Positions 33,484-39,917 of a DNA stretch of 64,000 bases are shown here, one piece after another. Under the pieces are notes generated by a model. That model searched no databases. It saw only the letters and a list, made by a program, of their open reading frames with translations, and was not told the origin of the DNA. Within the stretch, counting starts at the first letter, position 1. Each line of letters begins with the position of its first letter. The translations under genes and the position numbers were made by a program. Source of the DNA: Desulfofundulus australicus DSM 11792 (GTDB lineage Bacteria > Bacillota > Desulfotomaculia > Desulfotomaculales > Desulfovirgulaceae); the NCBI RefSeq assembly GCF_900129285.1, contig NZ_FQUW01000016.1, positions 1 through 64,000 of the forward strand. Reading direction: 5' to 3'.

Positions 33484-33809
33484 AGTCGTTGCGCCTGGAG
33501 CTGATTTACGCGGGGGATCACAACCTTTCCTGCTACTATGCCGCAAAGGTGGTGGAGGCTGTGGTCCCCCTTTTCCCCCATCAGGTGGAATGGGAAAAGG
33601 TTTATATACTGCATAAGGACGGCGCCCGGCGTTTTTACGAACTTTCCATTTCCCTTTATGGAGAGGATAAAGTAAAAAAATTGCACATGTATGCACCCAT
33701 CCCGTCGATTTTTGTTAACGGTAAGATGGTTTTTGACCGTATACCGTCGGTAGAGGAGCTGGCGCAGGTAATCGAAGAATTCATTTACCGCGGGGGGAAC
33801 GGAAGATGA
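33480..33809 (+). CDS. Thioredoxin-fold-like small protein (single Cys)
   Basis: A 109-residue protein: LELIYAGDHNLSCYYAAKVVEAVVP, then HMYAPIPSIFVNGKMVFDRIPSVEEL. The active-site pair is reduced to one Cys (N-L-S-C), while the cis-Pro strand (IPSIFVNG) is kept. It closely resembles the protein at 34778, which has CIPC at the same place. It overlaps the preceding gene by 4 bases. It may act as a monothiol partner or bind a ligand instead of exchanging disulfides. Confidence 0.75.
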   Translation: MKSLRLELIYAGDHNLSCYYAAKVVEAVVPLFPHQVEWEKVYILHKDGARRFYELSISLYGEDKVKKLHMYAPIPSIFVNGKMVFDRIPSVEELAQVIEEFIYRGGNGR

Positions 33810-33921
33810 CGGGGGGTTACGGGCACAGTTGCGGCGGCGAATTACCGGTACCTTTTTACCGCTTTTTCTGCTTTTATGAAGGTGCCTTTGGAAGGTTGAC
33901 TTTTCGAGGAGGGAGTTATAG

Positions 33922-34197
33922 ATGGGAAGCATCATGAAGGTGCTGGTCTTTGGCACTACGCCGCCGTGCCGGAAATGTATGCAGGCCGAAAGGGAAGCCC
34001 GGCAGGCGGCGGAGCAGTTCCCCGCTGGCGTGGTAGTCGTGGAAAAACACGATGCCCTCTCAGAATATGGACAGCGTTACGGTGTAAACATCACACCCAC
34101 TATTGTAATTAACGGGCGGAAGGTGGCGGCTGGCAAACTGCTCAGCCAGCAGGAACTGGTGGAGGCTATCCGTAAAGAAATGGGGGTATCGCCATGA
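33922..34197 (+). CDS. Thioredoxin-like protein with CRKC motif
   Basis: A 91-residue glutaredoxin/thioredoxin-like protein: MKVLVFGTTPPCRKCMQAEREA with the C-R-K-C pair, then YGVNITPTIVINGRKVAAGKLLSQQELVEAI with the cis-Pro in TPT. It resembles the thioredoxin-like redox-active disulfide (TM0996-like) family. ATG 33922 follows GAGGAGGGAG. The stop overlaps the next gene by 4 bases. Confidence 0.82.
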   Translation: MGSIMKVLVFGTTPPCRKCMQAEREARQAAEQFPAGVVVVEKHDALSEYGQRYGVNITPTIVINGRKVAAGKLLSQQELVEAIRKEMGVSP

Positions 34198-34466
34198 CGG
34201 TAAAATTGGAGGTTTTTACTGGAGAGCCCCCATGTCCCAGTTGTCTGGAAACTATTGATTTGTGTCTGTCAGTAGCGGAAGAGTATAAAGGTGAAATAGA
34301 ACTAATTAGATACTCTGGTGAAGCGGGGTTAGAAAGGTTTAACGAATATCATCTGGTTTGTGTACCGGCAGTAGTGATTAACGGTATGGTTAAAATTGAA
34401 GGGGTTACGCCCAGCCGGTATACCCTGCTCAGCGCTCTGGGGGTGGGTGGGTTATGTCTAAAGTAA
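34194..34466 (+). CDS. Thioredoxin-like protein with CPSC motif
   Basis: A 90-residue protein: VKLEVFTGEPPCPSCLETIDLCLSVAEEY with C-P-S-C, then HLVCVPAVVINGMVKIEGVTPSRYTLLSAL with the cis-Pro in VPAVVING. The segment near 34240-34350 is richer in A/T than its neighbours. It overlaps both neighbours (4 and 13 bases), so translation is coupled. Confidence 0.8.
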   Translation: MTVKLEVFTGEPPCPSCLETIDLCLSVAEEYKGEIELIRYSGEAGLERFNEYHLVCVPAVVINGMVKIEGVTPSRYTLLSALGVGGLCLK

Positions 34467-34726
34467 GAATCGAGGCATATGTTTCTGTTCCACCCTGTAC
34501 CGGTATGGTTTTTTTAAACCGCATGTTGGATGAGATCAACGAAAGATACCCCGACAGGGTGGAGGTAGTTATTCATAGAGGTGTGACACCGGCATTGGAA
34601 GAGCAGCAGTTTTCCGCTATGCCCGCCTTGGTTATTGGTGGACTGATCCGTTTTATAGGTGTGGTGCCGGACCGGGAAACCCTGGCCCTGGCTTTACGGA
34701 AATGCGGGGTTATTGTATCCCTGTAG
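34454..34726 (+). CDS. Thioredoxin-fold-like protein with degenerate PPCTGM site
   Basis: A 90-residue paralogue: VRIEAYVSVPPCTGMVFLNRMLDEI, where the second Cys of C-x-x-C is Met, then FSAMPALVIGGLIRFIGVVPDRETLALAL with the cis-Pro strand kept. One remaining Cys at that site suggests a monothiol or non-redox partner role. It overlaps the preceding gene by 13 bases. Confidence 0.75.
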   Translation: MSKVRIEAYVSVPPCTGMVFLNRMLDEINERYPDRVEVVIHRGVTPALEEQQFSAMPALVIGGLIRFIGVVPDRETLALALRKCGVIVSL

Positions 34727-34777
34727 TGGCTTGTTGCCTGTAACGCAAATAGGGGATCGGGGGAGTTGGGAAAATTG

Positions 34778-35068
34778 ATGTCCATCATTATCGAGATCAT
34801 CTATGAAGGCGACCACTGTATTCCCTGCGTTTACATGCTTGAAACCGTGGAAGAGGCCATAGGCGACATGGGGGACAGGGTGAAGCTGGAACTGGTCTAC
34901 CTCCGGCAGGAAACGGGCGGCCGCCGTTACAGGGAGCTGTCGGAAGGGCTGGGTGGGCCGGCTCCCATTCCGTCCATTTTCATTAACGGAAAATTGTATT
35001 TCAGCACCACGCCGTCAGTGGAAGAACTGAGACAGACCCTGCAGGGGCTTTTACAGGCGGGTGAATAG
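34778..35068 (+). CDS. Thioredoxin-like protein with CIPC motif
   Basis: A 96-residue protein: IIIEIIYEGDHCIPCVYMLETVEEAIGDM with C-I-P-C, YRELSEGLGGPAPIPSIFINGKLYFSTTPSVEELRQ with the cis-Pro strand. It is the full dithiol version of the single-Cys protein at 33480. ATG 34778 is taken, with a G-rich site upstream. It is followed after 3 bases by the TSCPD fusion gene. Confidence 0.8.
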   Translation: MSIIIEIIYEGDHCIPCVYMLETVEEAIGDMGDRVKLELVYLRQETGGRRYRELSEGLGGPAPIPSIFINGKLYFSTTPSVEELRQTLQGLLQAGE

Positions 35069-35071
35069 GCC

Positions 35072-35956
35072 ATGTATATATACAAGACCAGGGGGATTTG
35101 TCCGCCCGAAATCCACTTTCAACTGACGGGAAATACTCTAACCGGAGTACGGTTTGTAGGTGGGGGCTGCCGGGGTAATGCCCAGCTCATCAGCCGCCTG
35201 CTGGAAGGCCGGGAGATAGATGAAGTTCTCCCCCTCCTGAAGGGCATCCAGTGCCGGAACAACACCTCCTGCCCCGACCAGCTATTTCAAGCCATTCAGT
35301 TAGCCCGGGAGGGAAAGCTCAGGGAAGAGGAACCCATCGCTGTTTATGAGGTTCCGGTACCCTACCGGAGGGTAGCGGTATTAGCCGAGGTAAACGGAAA
35401 TGCTGAAGCATTGCGGTTAGCGTTACGTCAGCCTGTGGAAGCCGTTTTCTGCCTGGGTAACCTTACCGGTCCGGCAGGGGATAACGACGGGGTGGTTGAA
35501 CTGGCGCGGAGGAAGAAGTTGATTTTTGTCCAGGGACCGTTTGACCGTACCCTTCCCTGTACCAGACCGGAGAATCGGGAATTTCTCCGGCGGGCACCCC
35601 TCTATCTGCGGTTTCAACTGGGGCGGTGCCGCGTTCTGGGTTTTTACGGCGGTTTTATCCAGGAATTAGACGGCTTTTCCGATTATGCCCCCTATTCCCT
35701 GGAATTGCTCATGGTGAGCAATTTATCCGACTACCTGCGCAATGAAAGCGTTTATCCCGCCCTGGAAGCCATGACCGGGCAGTTTTCCGTCGATGTAGTC
35801 CTTTTTGCTTCCACTAATGAGTGGAAACATGTGCGCCTGGGTAAAGTGGACTTCATTAACGTGGGCCCTCTTAAAGCGGAAAGCTACTTTAAGTACGCCT
35901 TGATAGAGTGGGCGGGGGAAGAATTATGCGTTTCATTTGAAGTGGTGAAAGCATAG
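35072..35956 (+). CDS. TSCPD domain fused to phosphoesterase-like domain
   Basis: A 294-residue fusion. Residues 1-85 match the TSCPD family (YKTRGICPPEIHFQLTGNTL, FVGGGCRGNAQLISRLLEGR, CRNNTSCPDQLFQAI). Residues about 95-290 resemble a calcineurin-like phosphoesterase (VAVLAEVNGNAEALRLAL, VFCLGNLTGPAGDN, FVQGPFDR), but the usual metal ligands are changed: D-x-H is E-V-N and GNHE is absent. The second domain is thus probably non-catalytic. It sits inside the thioredoxin-like run, one gene before the two selenoproteins. Confidence 0.75.
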   Translation: MYIYKTRGICPPEIHFQLTGNTLTGVRFVGGGCRGNAQLISRLLEGREIDEVLPLLKGIQCRNNTSCPDQLFQAIQLAREGKLREEEPIAVYEVPVPYRRVAVLAEVNGNAEALRLALRQPVEAVFCLGNLTGPAGDNDGVVELARRKKLIFVQGPFDRTLPCTRPENREFLRRAPLYLRFQLGRCRVLGFYGGFIQELDGFSDYAPYSLELLMVSNLSDYLRNESVYPALEAMTGQFSVDVVLFASTNEWKHVRLGKVDFINVGPLKAESYFKYALIEWAGEELCVSFEVVKA

Positions 35957-35970
35957 GGGAGGGAAGGGAC

Positions 35971-36249
35971 ATGCGCCGGGTGCTGGTGGATGTGCTTCTC
36001 ACCGATTTCCGGCAATGAGCGGCCTGCGTCTACATGGCGGAAGCGGTAAAGGCTTTACCGCAGGAAATCAGGGACATAATCGAGGTTCACGAGTGGGACA
36101 TGAGGACGCGGGAGGGAATAAAACGTTTTCTGGAGTTAAAGGCGAAATCCCTGCCCAGCATTGCCCTGGACAACGAACTGGTCTTTGAAGCCGTTATCCC
36201 GCCGCAGGAAGATCTGATCGCGGCCATTAAAGCAAGATATACCGGTTAG
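35971..36249 (+). CDS. Thioredoxin-like selenoprotein 1 (UGA = Sec16, UAAC motif)
   Basis: A 92-residue protein when the in-frame TGA at 36016-36018 is read as selenocysteine: VLVDVLLTDFRQ-U-AACVYMAEAVKALP, then KFLELKAKSL-type strand (RFLELKAKSLPSIALDNELVFE). It aligns with the CAAC protein at 33079 (QCAACGYMMESI), so U replaces the first redox Cys, giving a U-x-x-C site. ATG 35971 follows GGGAGGGAAGGG at normal spacing, which supports translation from before the TGA. Without recoding, only a headless frame from ATG 36034 remains. Confidence 0.88.
36016..36061 (+). promoter_or_regulatory. Putative SECIS region of selenoprotein 1
   Basis: After the TGA, GCGGTAAA and TTTACCGC form a perfect 8-bp stem with a GGC loop centred 34 bases downstream. 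A smaller nearer fold, GCC-TG-CGTCTA-CA-T-GGC with a bulged T and GTCT in the loop, is also possible. The far hairpin is conserved in selenoprotein 2 with its loop at the same distance. Confidence 0.5.
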
Positions 36250-36275
36250 TTCTGGCGTGGGGGTGTGGGAGGATC

Positions 36276-36590
36276 ATGTCAAAGGTTACAGTGGAACTAT
36301 TGCTCACCGACCAGTGAGCGTCCGGGCCGTATATGGCCGAAGCGGTAAGGTCCTTACCACGGGAAATACTGGACGGAATCGAGCTGTTTATCTGGAATGT
36401 GAAAACCCTGGAGGGAATCATGCGCAAGCAGGAACTGGGAGCCAGGGTTATACCTGCCCTTGCGCTGAACGGGGAAATGGTTTTTGAGTCTACCATTCCT
36501 CCCCGGGATGAATTGATTGCCGCCATTTTAAAAGCAAAGGCAAAGATGCAAGGGGGAGAGGCCCGGTGTATCTGCAGGAAGTTGTCCTGA
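36276..36590 (+). CDS. Thioredoxin-like selenoprotein 2 (UGA = Sec14, UASG motif)
   Basis: A 104-residue protein when the in-frame TGA at 36315-36317 is read as selenocysteine: VTVELLLTDQ-U-ASGPYMAEAVRSLPREIL, then ELGARVIPALALNGEMVFESTIPPRDELI. It is a tandem paralogue of the preceding gene. The partner Cys of U-x-x-C is replaced by Gly, so it would be a mono-selenol enzyme. ATG 36276 has GTGGGAGG upstream. The 3' end overlaps the next gene by 25 bases. Confidence 0.86.
36315..36358 (+). promoter_or_regulatory. Putative SECIS region of selenoprotein 2
   Basis: GGTAAG and CTTACC pair around a GTC loop centred 34 bases after the TGA, the same distance as in selenoprotein 1. The closing pair is G-C here and A-T there, a compensatory change. 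A nearer GGCC-GTATAT-GGCC hairpin with GU in the loop lies 8-21 bases after the TGA. Confidence 0.5.
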
Positions 36591-37537
36591 GCGGTTTTAA
36601 ATCCTACGCCACGGAGACGGTGGTTAATTTTAAGTCCGGCATTGGAGTGATCATTGGCAATAATGGTGTGGGCAAAACCAATATCCTGGACGCCATTGCC
36701 TGGGCTCTGGGGGAGAGCGATCTGCAGCGCCTGCGCTGCCAGCACTACGGGGAGCTGTTCTTCAGCGGGTCGCAGGAATACCCTCCGGCGGAATCAGCCC
36801 GGGTGACGCTGACCATTAAGCTGGGTGAGGGGAAAAAGGCTCCGCAGGTGAAGTTAACCCGCCAGAGCCTTGGCCGGGGAACGGAAGAGTTCTTCTGTGA
36901 TGGTGTTAAGCTGACAGCTGCCGGCTATTTTCAAAAATTAATCACAATGGGCCTGGAAAATGTTACAAAAACAGTAATCCGGCAGGGCCAGGTGGATAGT
37001 TTTCTGCAAATGGGGCCCGCAGAGCGGTTCAAGTATGTAAAAGCACTGTTTAACGAAAAGGTGGATGGCGATCTTATCGGTAGGATCAACGCCCATTTTC
37101 AAAGTTTCCTGGGCATACTTGTCCCGGAGGGCGGGGGCGAGCTGTTCCCGGTGGATGCCGGTGGTGAGCCCGGCCTGGCCATAGAAGTCTTTTTACCTGG
37201 AAAAGGAAAAAAGAACCCGCTCCTTTTTTCCGGCGGCGAAAAAGCCATCTGTTCGCTGGCCGCCAGCCTGGCCCTTTTTGAAGAATTGCACAGCCCCATT
37301 TACCTGCTGGATGAAGTGGAACCGGCTCTGGACTGGATATATCACCACCATATGCAGCAGCTGTTCAGAAGGCTGGCCCAACACAGGCAGCTGATCATGA
37401 TCACCCACCTGCGCAGTACCATCGAGCTGGCGGATACCCTGCACGGGATTCGTGCCCGCAGGGACGGCACCTCCTACGCCAAGTTTTATTTTGATATGGA
37501 CGAGCGGATTTTAAGAGCTTACCAGTGCTGCTGTTGA
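36566..37537 (+). CDS. Head-only SMC-like ATPase
   Basis: A 323-residue protein that begins and ends like an SMC protein but lacks the long coiled coil. The N-terminus VVLSGFKSYATETVVNFKSGIGVIIGNNGVGKTNILDAIAW holds Walker A (GNNGVGKT). The C-terminal half has signature FSGGEKAICSLAASLALFEEL and Walker B IYLLDEVEPALDW. The tail ends YQCCC. SMC heads joined without arms cannot entrap DNA in the usual way, so it may power a conformational change in the methyl-transfer or redox proteins. GTG 36566 overlaps selenoprotein 2. Confidence 0.8.
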   Translation: MYLQEVVLSGFKSYATETVVNFKSGIGVIIGNNGVGKTNILDAIAWALGESDLQRLRCQHYGELFFSGSQEYPPAESARVTLTIKLGEGKKAPQVKLTRQSLGRGTEEFFCDGVKLTAAGYFQKLITMGLENVTKTVIRQGQVDSFLQMGPAERFKYVKALFNEKVDGDLIGRINAHFQSFLGILVPEGGGELFPVDAGGEPGLAIEVFLPGKGKKNPLLFSGGEKAICSLAASLALFEELHSPIYLLDEVEPALDWIYHHHMQQLFRRLAQHRQLIMITHLRSTIELADTLHGIRARRDGTSYAKFYFDMDERILRAYQCCC

Positions 37538-37550
37538 GGAGGCGATTGGC

Positions 37551-37847
37551 GTGGAGCTGGAGCTTGTGGAACAATTCAGGAAGCTGGTTCTGGATAAGGA
37601 GTTGCCCGGAACGGATGTGGTGCTGTTCGGGGTCACTTGTCCCTACTGCGGCAAGAATGATCGCATCAGGCCGCTGGAGCCTCCGGAGGAATTAAGTGAG
37701 GAGCTGGGACAGCAGGAGATGGCTCTTTACGCAAGGGTGTGGCGTGAATTACATCCGGATAATAGCCTGGCTGTTTGCAGGTTCTGCCGTAACATTTTAC
37801 AGGTTCAGGCCGGGGCGAGAAGAGCGGAACCTTTAGGCGAATGGTAG
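37551..37847 (+). CDS. Small zinc-ribbon protein, unknown
   Basis: A 98-residue protein with two Cys pairs, CPYCGKND (about residue 30) and CRFCRN (about residue 77), likely binding one zinc. The rest is helical and acidic. No family is recognised. It begins at GTG 37551 behind GAGGAGG, 13 bases after the SMC-like gene, and precedes the CobW gene by 15 bases, so it belongs to the same operon. It may be a metal donor or adaptor for CobW. Confidence 0.65.
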   Translation: MELELVEQFRKLVLDKELPGTDVVLFGVTCPYCGKNDRIRPLEPPEELSEELGQQEMALYARVWRELHPDNSLAVCRFCRNILQVQAGARRAEPLGEW

Positions 37848-37862
37848 CAGGGGGTGAGGACT

Positions 37863-38885
37863 ATGGCCGGCTTCACGGACGTTTATCTCATTACCGGCTT
37901 TTTGGGCAGCGGCAAAACCACTTTTTTGAACCGTCTTATCCGCCAGTTTCCCGCCGACCGGAAATTGATGATCTTGATGAATGAGTTTGGAGAAATCGGC
38001 GTTGACGGCACGCTGGTAAGCGGAGAAGACCTGGATATCCTGGAAATCAGCAAGGGGTCCATTTTTTGCGTCTGCGTAAAGACGGACTTTATCAAGGGCC
38101 TTTACGAAATAGCCCAAAAGATCAGGCCGGATGTTCTCTTAATTGAATCTACCGGTGTGGCCAATCCCGCTGACCTCAAGAAAGACCTGAATCTGCCCAT
38201 ATTCAAGGGCCGTTTTCGGTTTAGAGAACAGTTTTGCATTATTGATGCGGCCAACTTTCTGGATGCTTTCCAGGTCTATGCCTCGGTGGAAAAGCAAATC
38301 TCTTCCTCCTCGACATTTATTATCAACAAGATCGATCTGGCTACCCGGGATCAGGTTGAAGAAATAAAAAGCCTTGTCAAAAGGTATCACCCCGATCCCC
38401 GCTTTTATGAGACGACATATGCCGATATAAACGTGGCCGGGCTTTTATCTCTGGGGCAAACGCCCGCAGGGGCGGGATATGAACCGGGCCAGCCAATGAG
38501 CGCAGAGGAACTGGAGCGGTACGTGGAGGATTTGCTTTCCGATTTGCATGAGTCCCTTACGCCCCCCGACCTGCTTATGTCAGCATCCTTCTTCTGGAAA
38601 GGCGGCTCGCCATCCGATCTCTGGGAAATGACGGCCCGGCTGCCCCGGGAGGTGCTCCGGGCAAAGGGATTTGTGCAGGTGGAGGGGCGGCTGCACCTCT
38701 ACAACTATGTGATGGGCCAGTACAGCCTTGAGGTACAGGACGTGCCGGTGAAGGAAAATCAGGTGAATGTGCTGGTTTTTATTGCTCCGCCGCAAGTCAT
38801 GTCGGCAGTGGAAAAAATCATGGGCGACTTCAATTTTGTAAAGACGGGGGAAATCAACCGGCAGGAATTATTCCAAAAAAAGTAG
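37863..38885 (+). CDS. CobW/G3E-family GTPase
   Basis: A 340-residue G3E GTPase: P-loop YLITGFLGSGKTTFL, NEFGEIGVDG, metal motif GSIFCVCVK in the place of the usual CxCC, LLIESTGVANP, guanine motif INKIDLA, and a CobW C-terminal domain (MSASFFWKGG... KGFVQVEGRLHLYNYV). It is the second CobW in the region and its metal motif differs from that at 28148 (CECIYC), suggesting different cargo. ATG 37863 follows GGGGTGAGG. Confidence 0.85.
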   Translation: MAGFTDVYLITGFLGSGKTTFLNRLIRQFPADRKLMILMNEFGEIGVDGTLVSGEDLDILEISKGSIFCVCVKTDFIKGLYEIAQKIRPDVLLIESTGVANPADLKKDLNLPIFKGRFRFREQFCIIDAANFLDAFQVYASVEKQISSSSTFIINKIDLATRDQVEEIKSLVKRYHPDPRFYETTYADINVAGLLSLGQTPAGAGYEPGQPMSAEELERYVEDLLSDLHESLTPPDLLMSASFFWKGGSPSDLWEMTARLPREVLRAKGFVQVEGRLHLYNYVMGQYSLEVQDVPVKENQVNVLVFIAPPQVMSAVEKIMGDFNFVKTGEINRQELFQKK

Positions 38886-39233
38886 TTGCATAAAGCTTGC
38901 CGGAGTAAATTGTTAAATAGTATTTTACAACCACTAAAAAGCCAAAAATAACCGTTCACAGGATTGTTTTGCCCGTTAAAGAAAAGAATCTTGTGCTGAA
39001 GCGGTTGGTATTTTACAATTTTTCAAAAGATTTAGAAGGTGTTTGTGGTCCGGAGTTTAGTAGTAGTGCAATGTATATCAACATGATAATCACCGTGGAA
39101 AGGGGGGTAGTCAGACCAATAGGAGAAATTGCCCATTGTACTTCAAGATCTTCGATATGTTAAAAACGTGCAACCCGAATGTATTTTTTAGCCATCTGAT
39201 TAAAATGTAAATGATTGGAAAGGGGAATGGGTA
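38886..39233. other. Intergenic region before corrinoid protein 3
   Basis: AT-rich compared with its neighbours. A near-palindrome TTGTTAAATAGTATTTTACAA lies at 38910-38930, and TATTTTACAA recurs at 39009-39018; they could be operator half sites. A frame from TTG 38969 to 39163 (64 codons) has no ribosome site and no recognisable features, so it is not called as a gene. Confidence 0.4.
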
Positions 39234-39899
39234 ATGACACCTGAAAGGGAAAAGGACATTCTGGGAAGGCTGGCCGATGGTGTTCTCAATTATGATGAAG
39301 AAATGGTGCGCCAGGCGGCTCAGGAGGCGCTGGATGAAGGTATAGATGCCAACAAGGCGGTCTTCGAAGGACTGGTGGAAGGAATGAAAAAAGCCGGCGA
39401 CCTGTATGAGCAGCAGGAATACTTTGTCCCGGAGCTTTTAATGTGCGCCGATGCTTTATACGCCGGCCTGGAAATACTCCGTCCGCATATGAAGTCAACG
39501 AAGGAAGACGGCGGGGTCAAAGGCCAGGTGGTCATGGGAGTAGTGCAGGGGGATGTGCACGACATCGGCAAAAACCTGGTGAAGATCATGTTCGAAGCAG
39601 CCGGCTTCGAGGTGCACGACCTGGGCAAAGACGTGCCCCTGGAAAAGTTTGTGGAGGAGCAGTTGAGGACCGACTCGGAGATTGTGGCCCTCTCGGCCAT
39701 GATGACCACCACCATGGTAGGCATGAAGGATATTATTAAAGCCATTAAGGAGAAAAACCCCAAAGCCAAGATTATGATCGGCGGCGCCCCGGTTACCGAT
39801 GAGATTGCCGATCGTTTTGGCGCGGACGGCTATGCCAAGGATGCCAGCAACGCCCTGAAGGAAGCCATCAACATGATCGCTTCTTTGAGAGAGTTATAA
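39234..39899 (+). CDS. Corrinoid (B12-binding) methyl-carrier protein 3
   Basis: A 221-residue corrinoid protein: helical cap, then GVVQGDVHDIGKNLVKIMFEAAGF with the DxHxxG cobalt-ligand His, LSAMMTTTMVGMKD and MIGGAPVTDEIADRFGADGYAKDA. It heads a five-gene methyl-transfer set (activator, MtrH-like, flavin-binding-like protein, UroD-like). ATG 39234 follows GGAAAGGGGAATGGGTA. Confidence 0.93.
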   Translation: MTPEREKDILGRLADGVLNYDEEMVRQAAQEALDEGIDANKAVFEGLVEGMKKAGDLYEQQEYFVPELLMCADALYAGLEILRPHMKSTKEDGGVKGQVVMGVVQGDVHDIGKNLVKIMFEAAGFEVHDLGKDVPLEKFVEEQLRTDSEIVALSAMMTTTMVGMKDIIKAIKEKNPKAKIMIGGAPVTDEIADRFGADGYAKDASNALKEAINMIASLREL

Positions 39900-39917
39900 A
39901 GGGAGGATGAAGTCAAA

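Noticed and set aside
33807-33903. TGA ending the gene at 33480 as another selenocysteine codon
   Set aside because: The frame after it is unlike the family, and the protein already has its complete C-terminal strand and helix.
33806-33937. 43-codon frame (MTGGYGHSCGGELPVPF...) between two thioredoxin-like genes
   Set aside because: It overlaps the preceding stop as ATGA and has Cys residues, but shows no thioredoxin-like pattern, and no family is recognised. It is kept only as a possibility.
37535-37560. TGA after YQCCC in the SMC-like gene as selenocysteine
   Set aside because: The TGA begins the GAGGAGG ribosome site of the next gene and the following frame has no conserved continuation.
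38883-38942. TAG at the end of the CobW gene at 37863 as a pyrrolysine codon
   Set aside because: The readthrough is AT-rich and short, the CobW domain is already complete, and no methylamine methyltransferase is nearby.
38969-39163. 64-codon frame in the gap before corrinoid protein 3
   Set aside because: It has a TTG start with no ribosome site, and biased composition; treated as noncoding.
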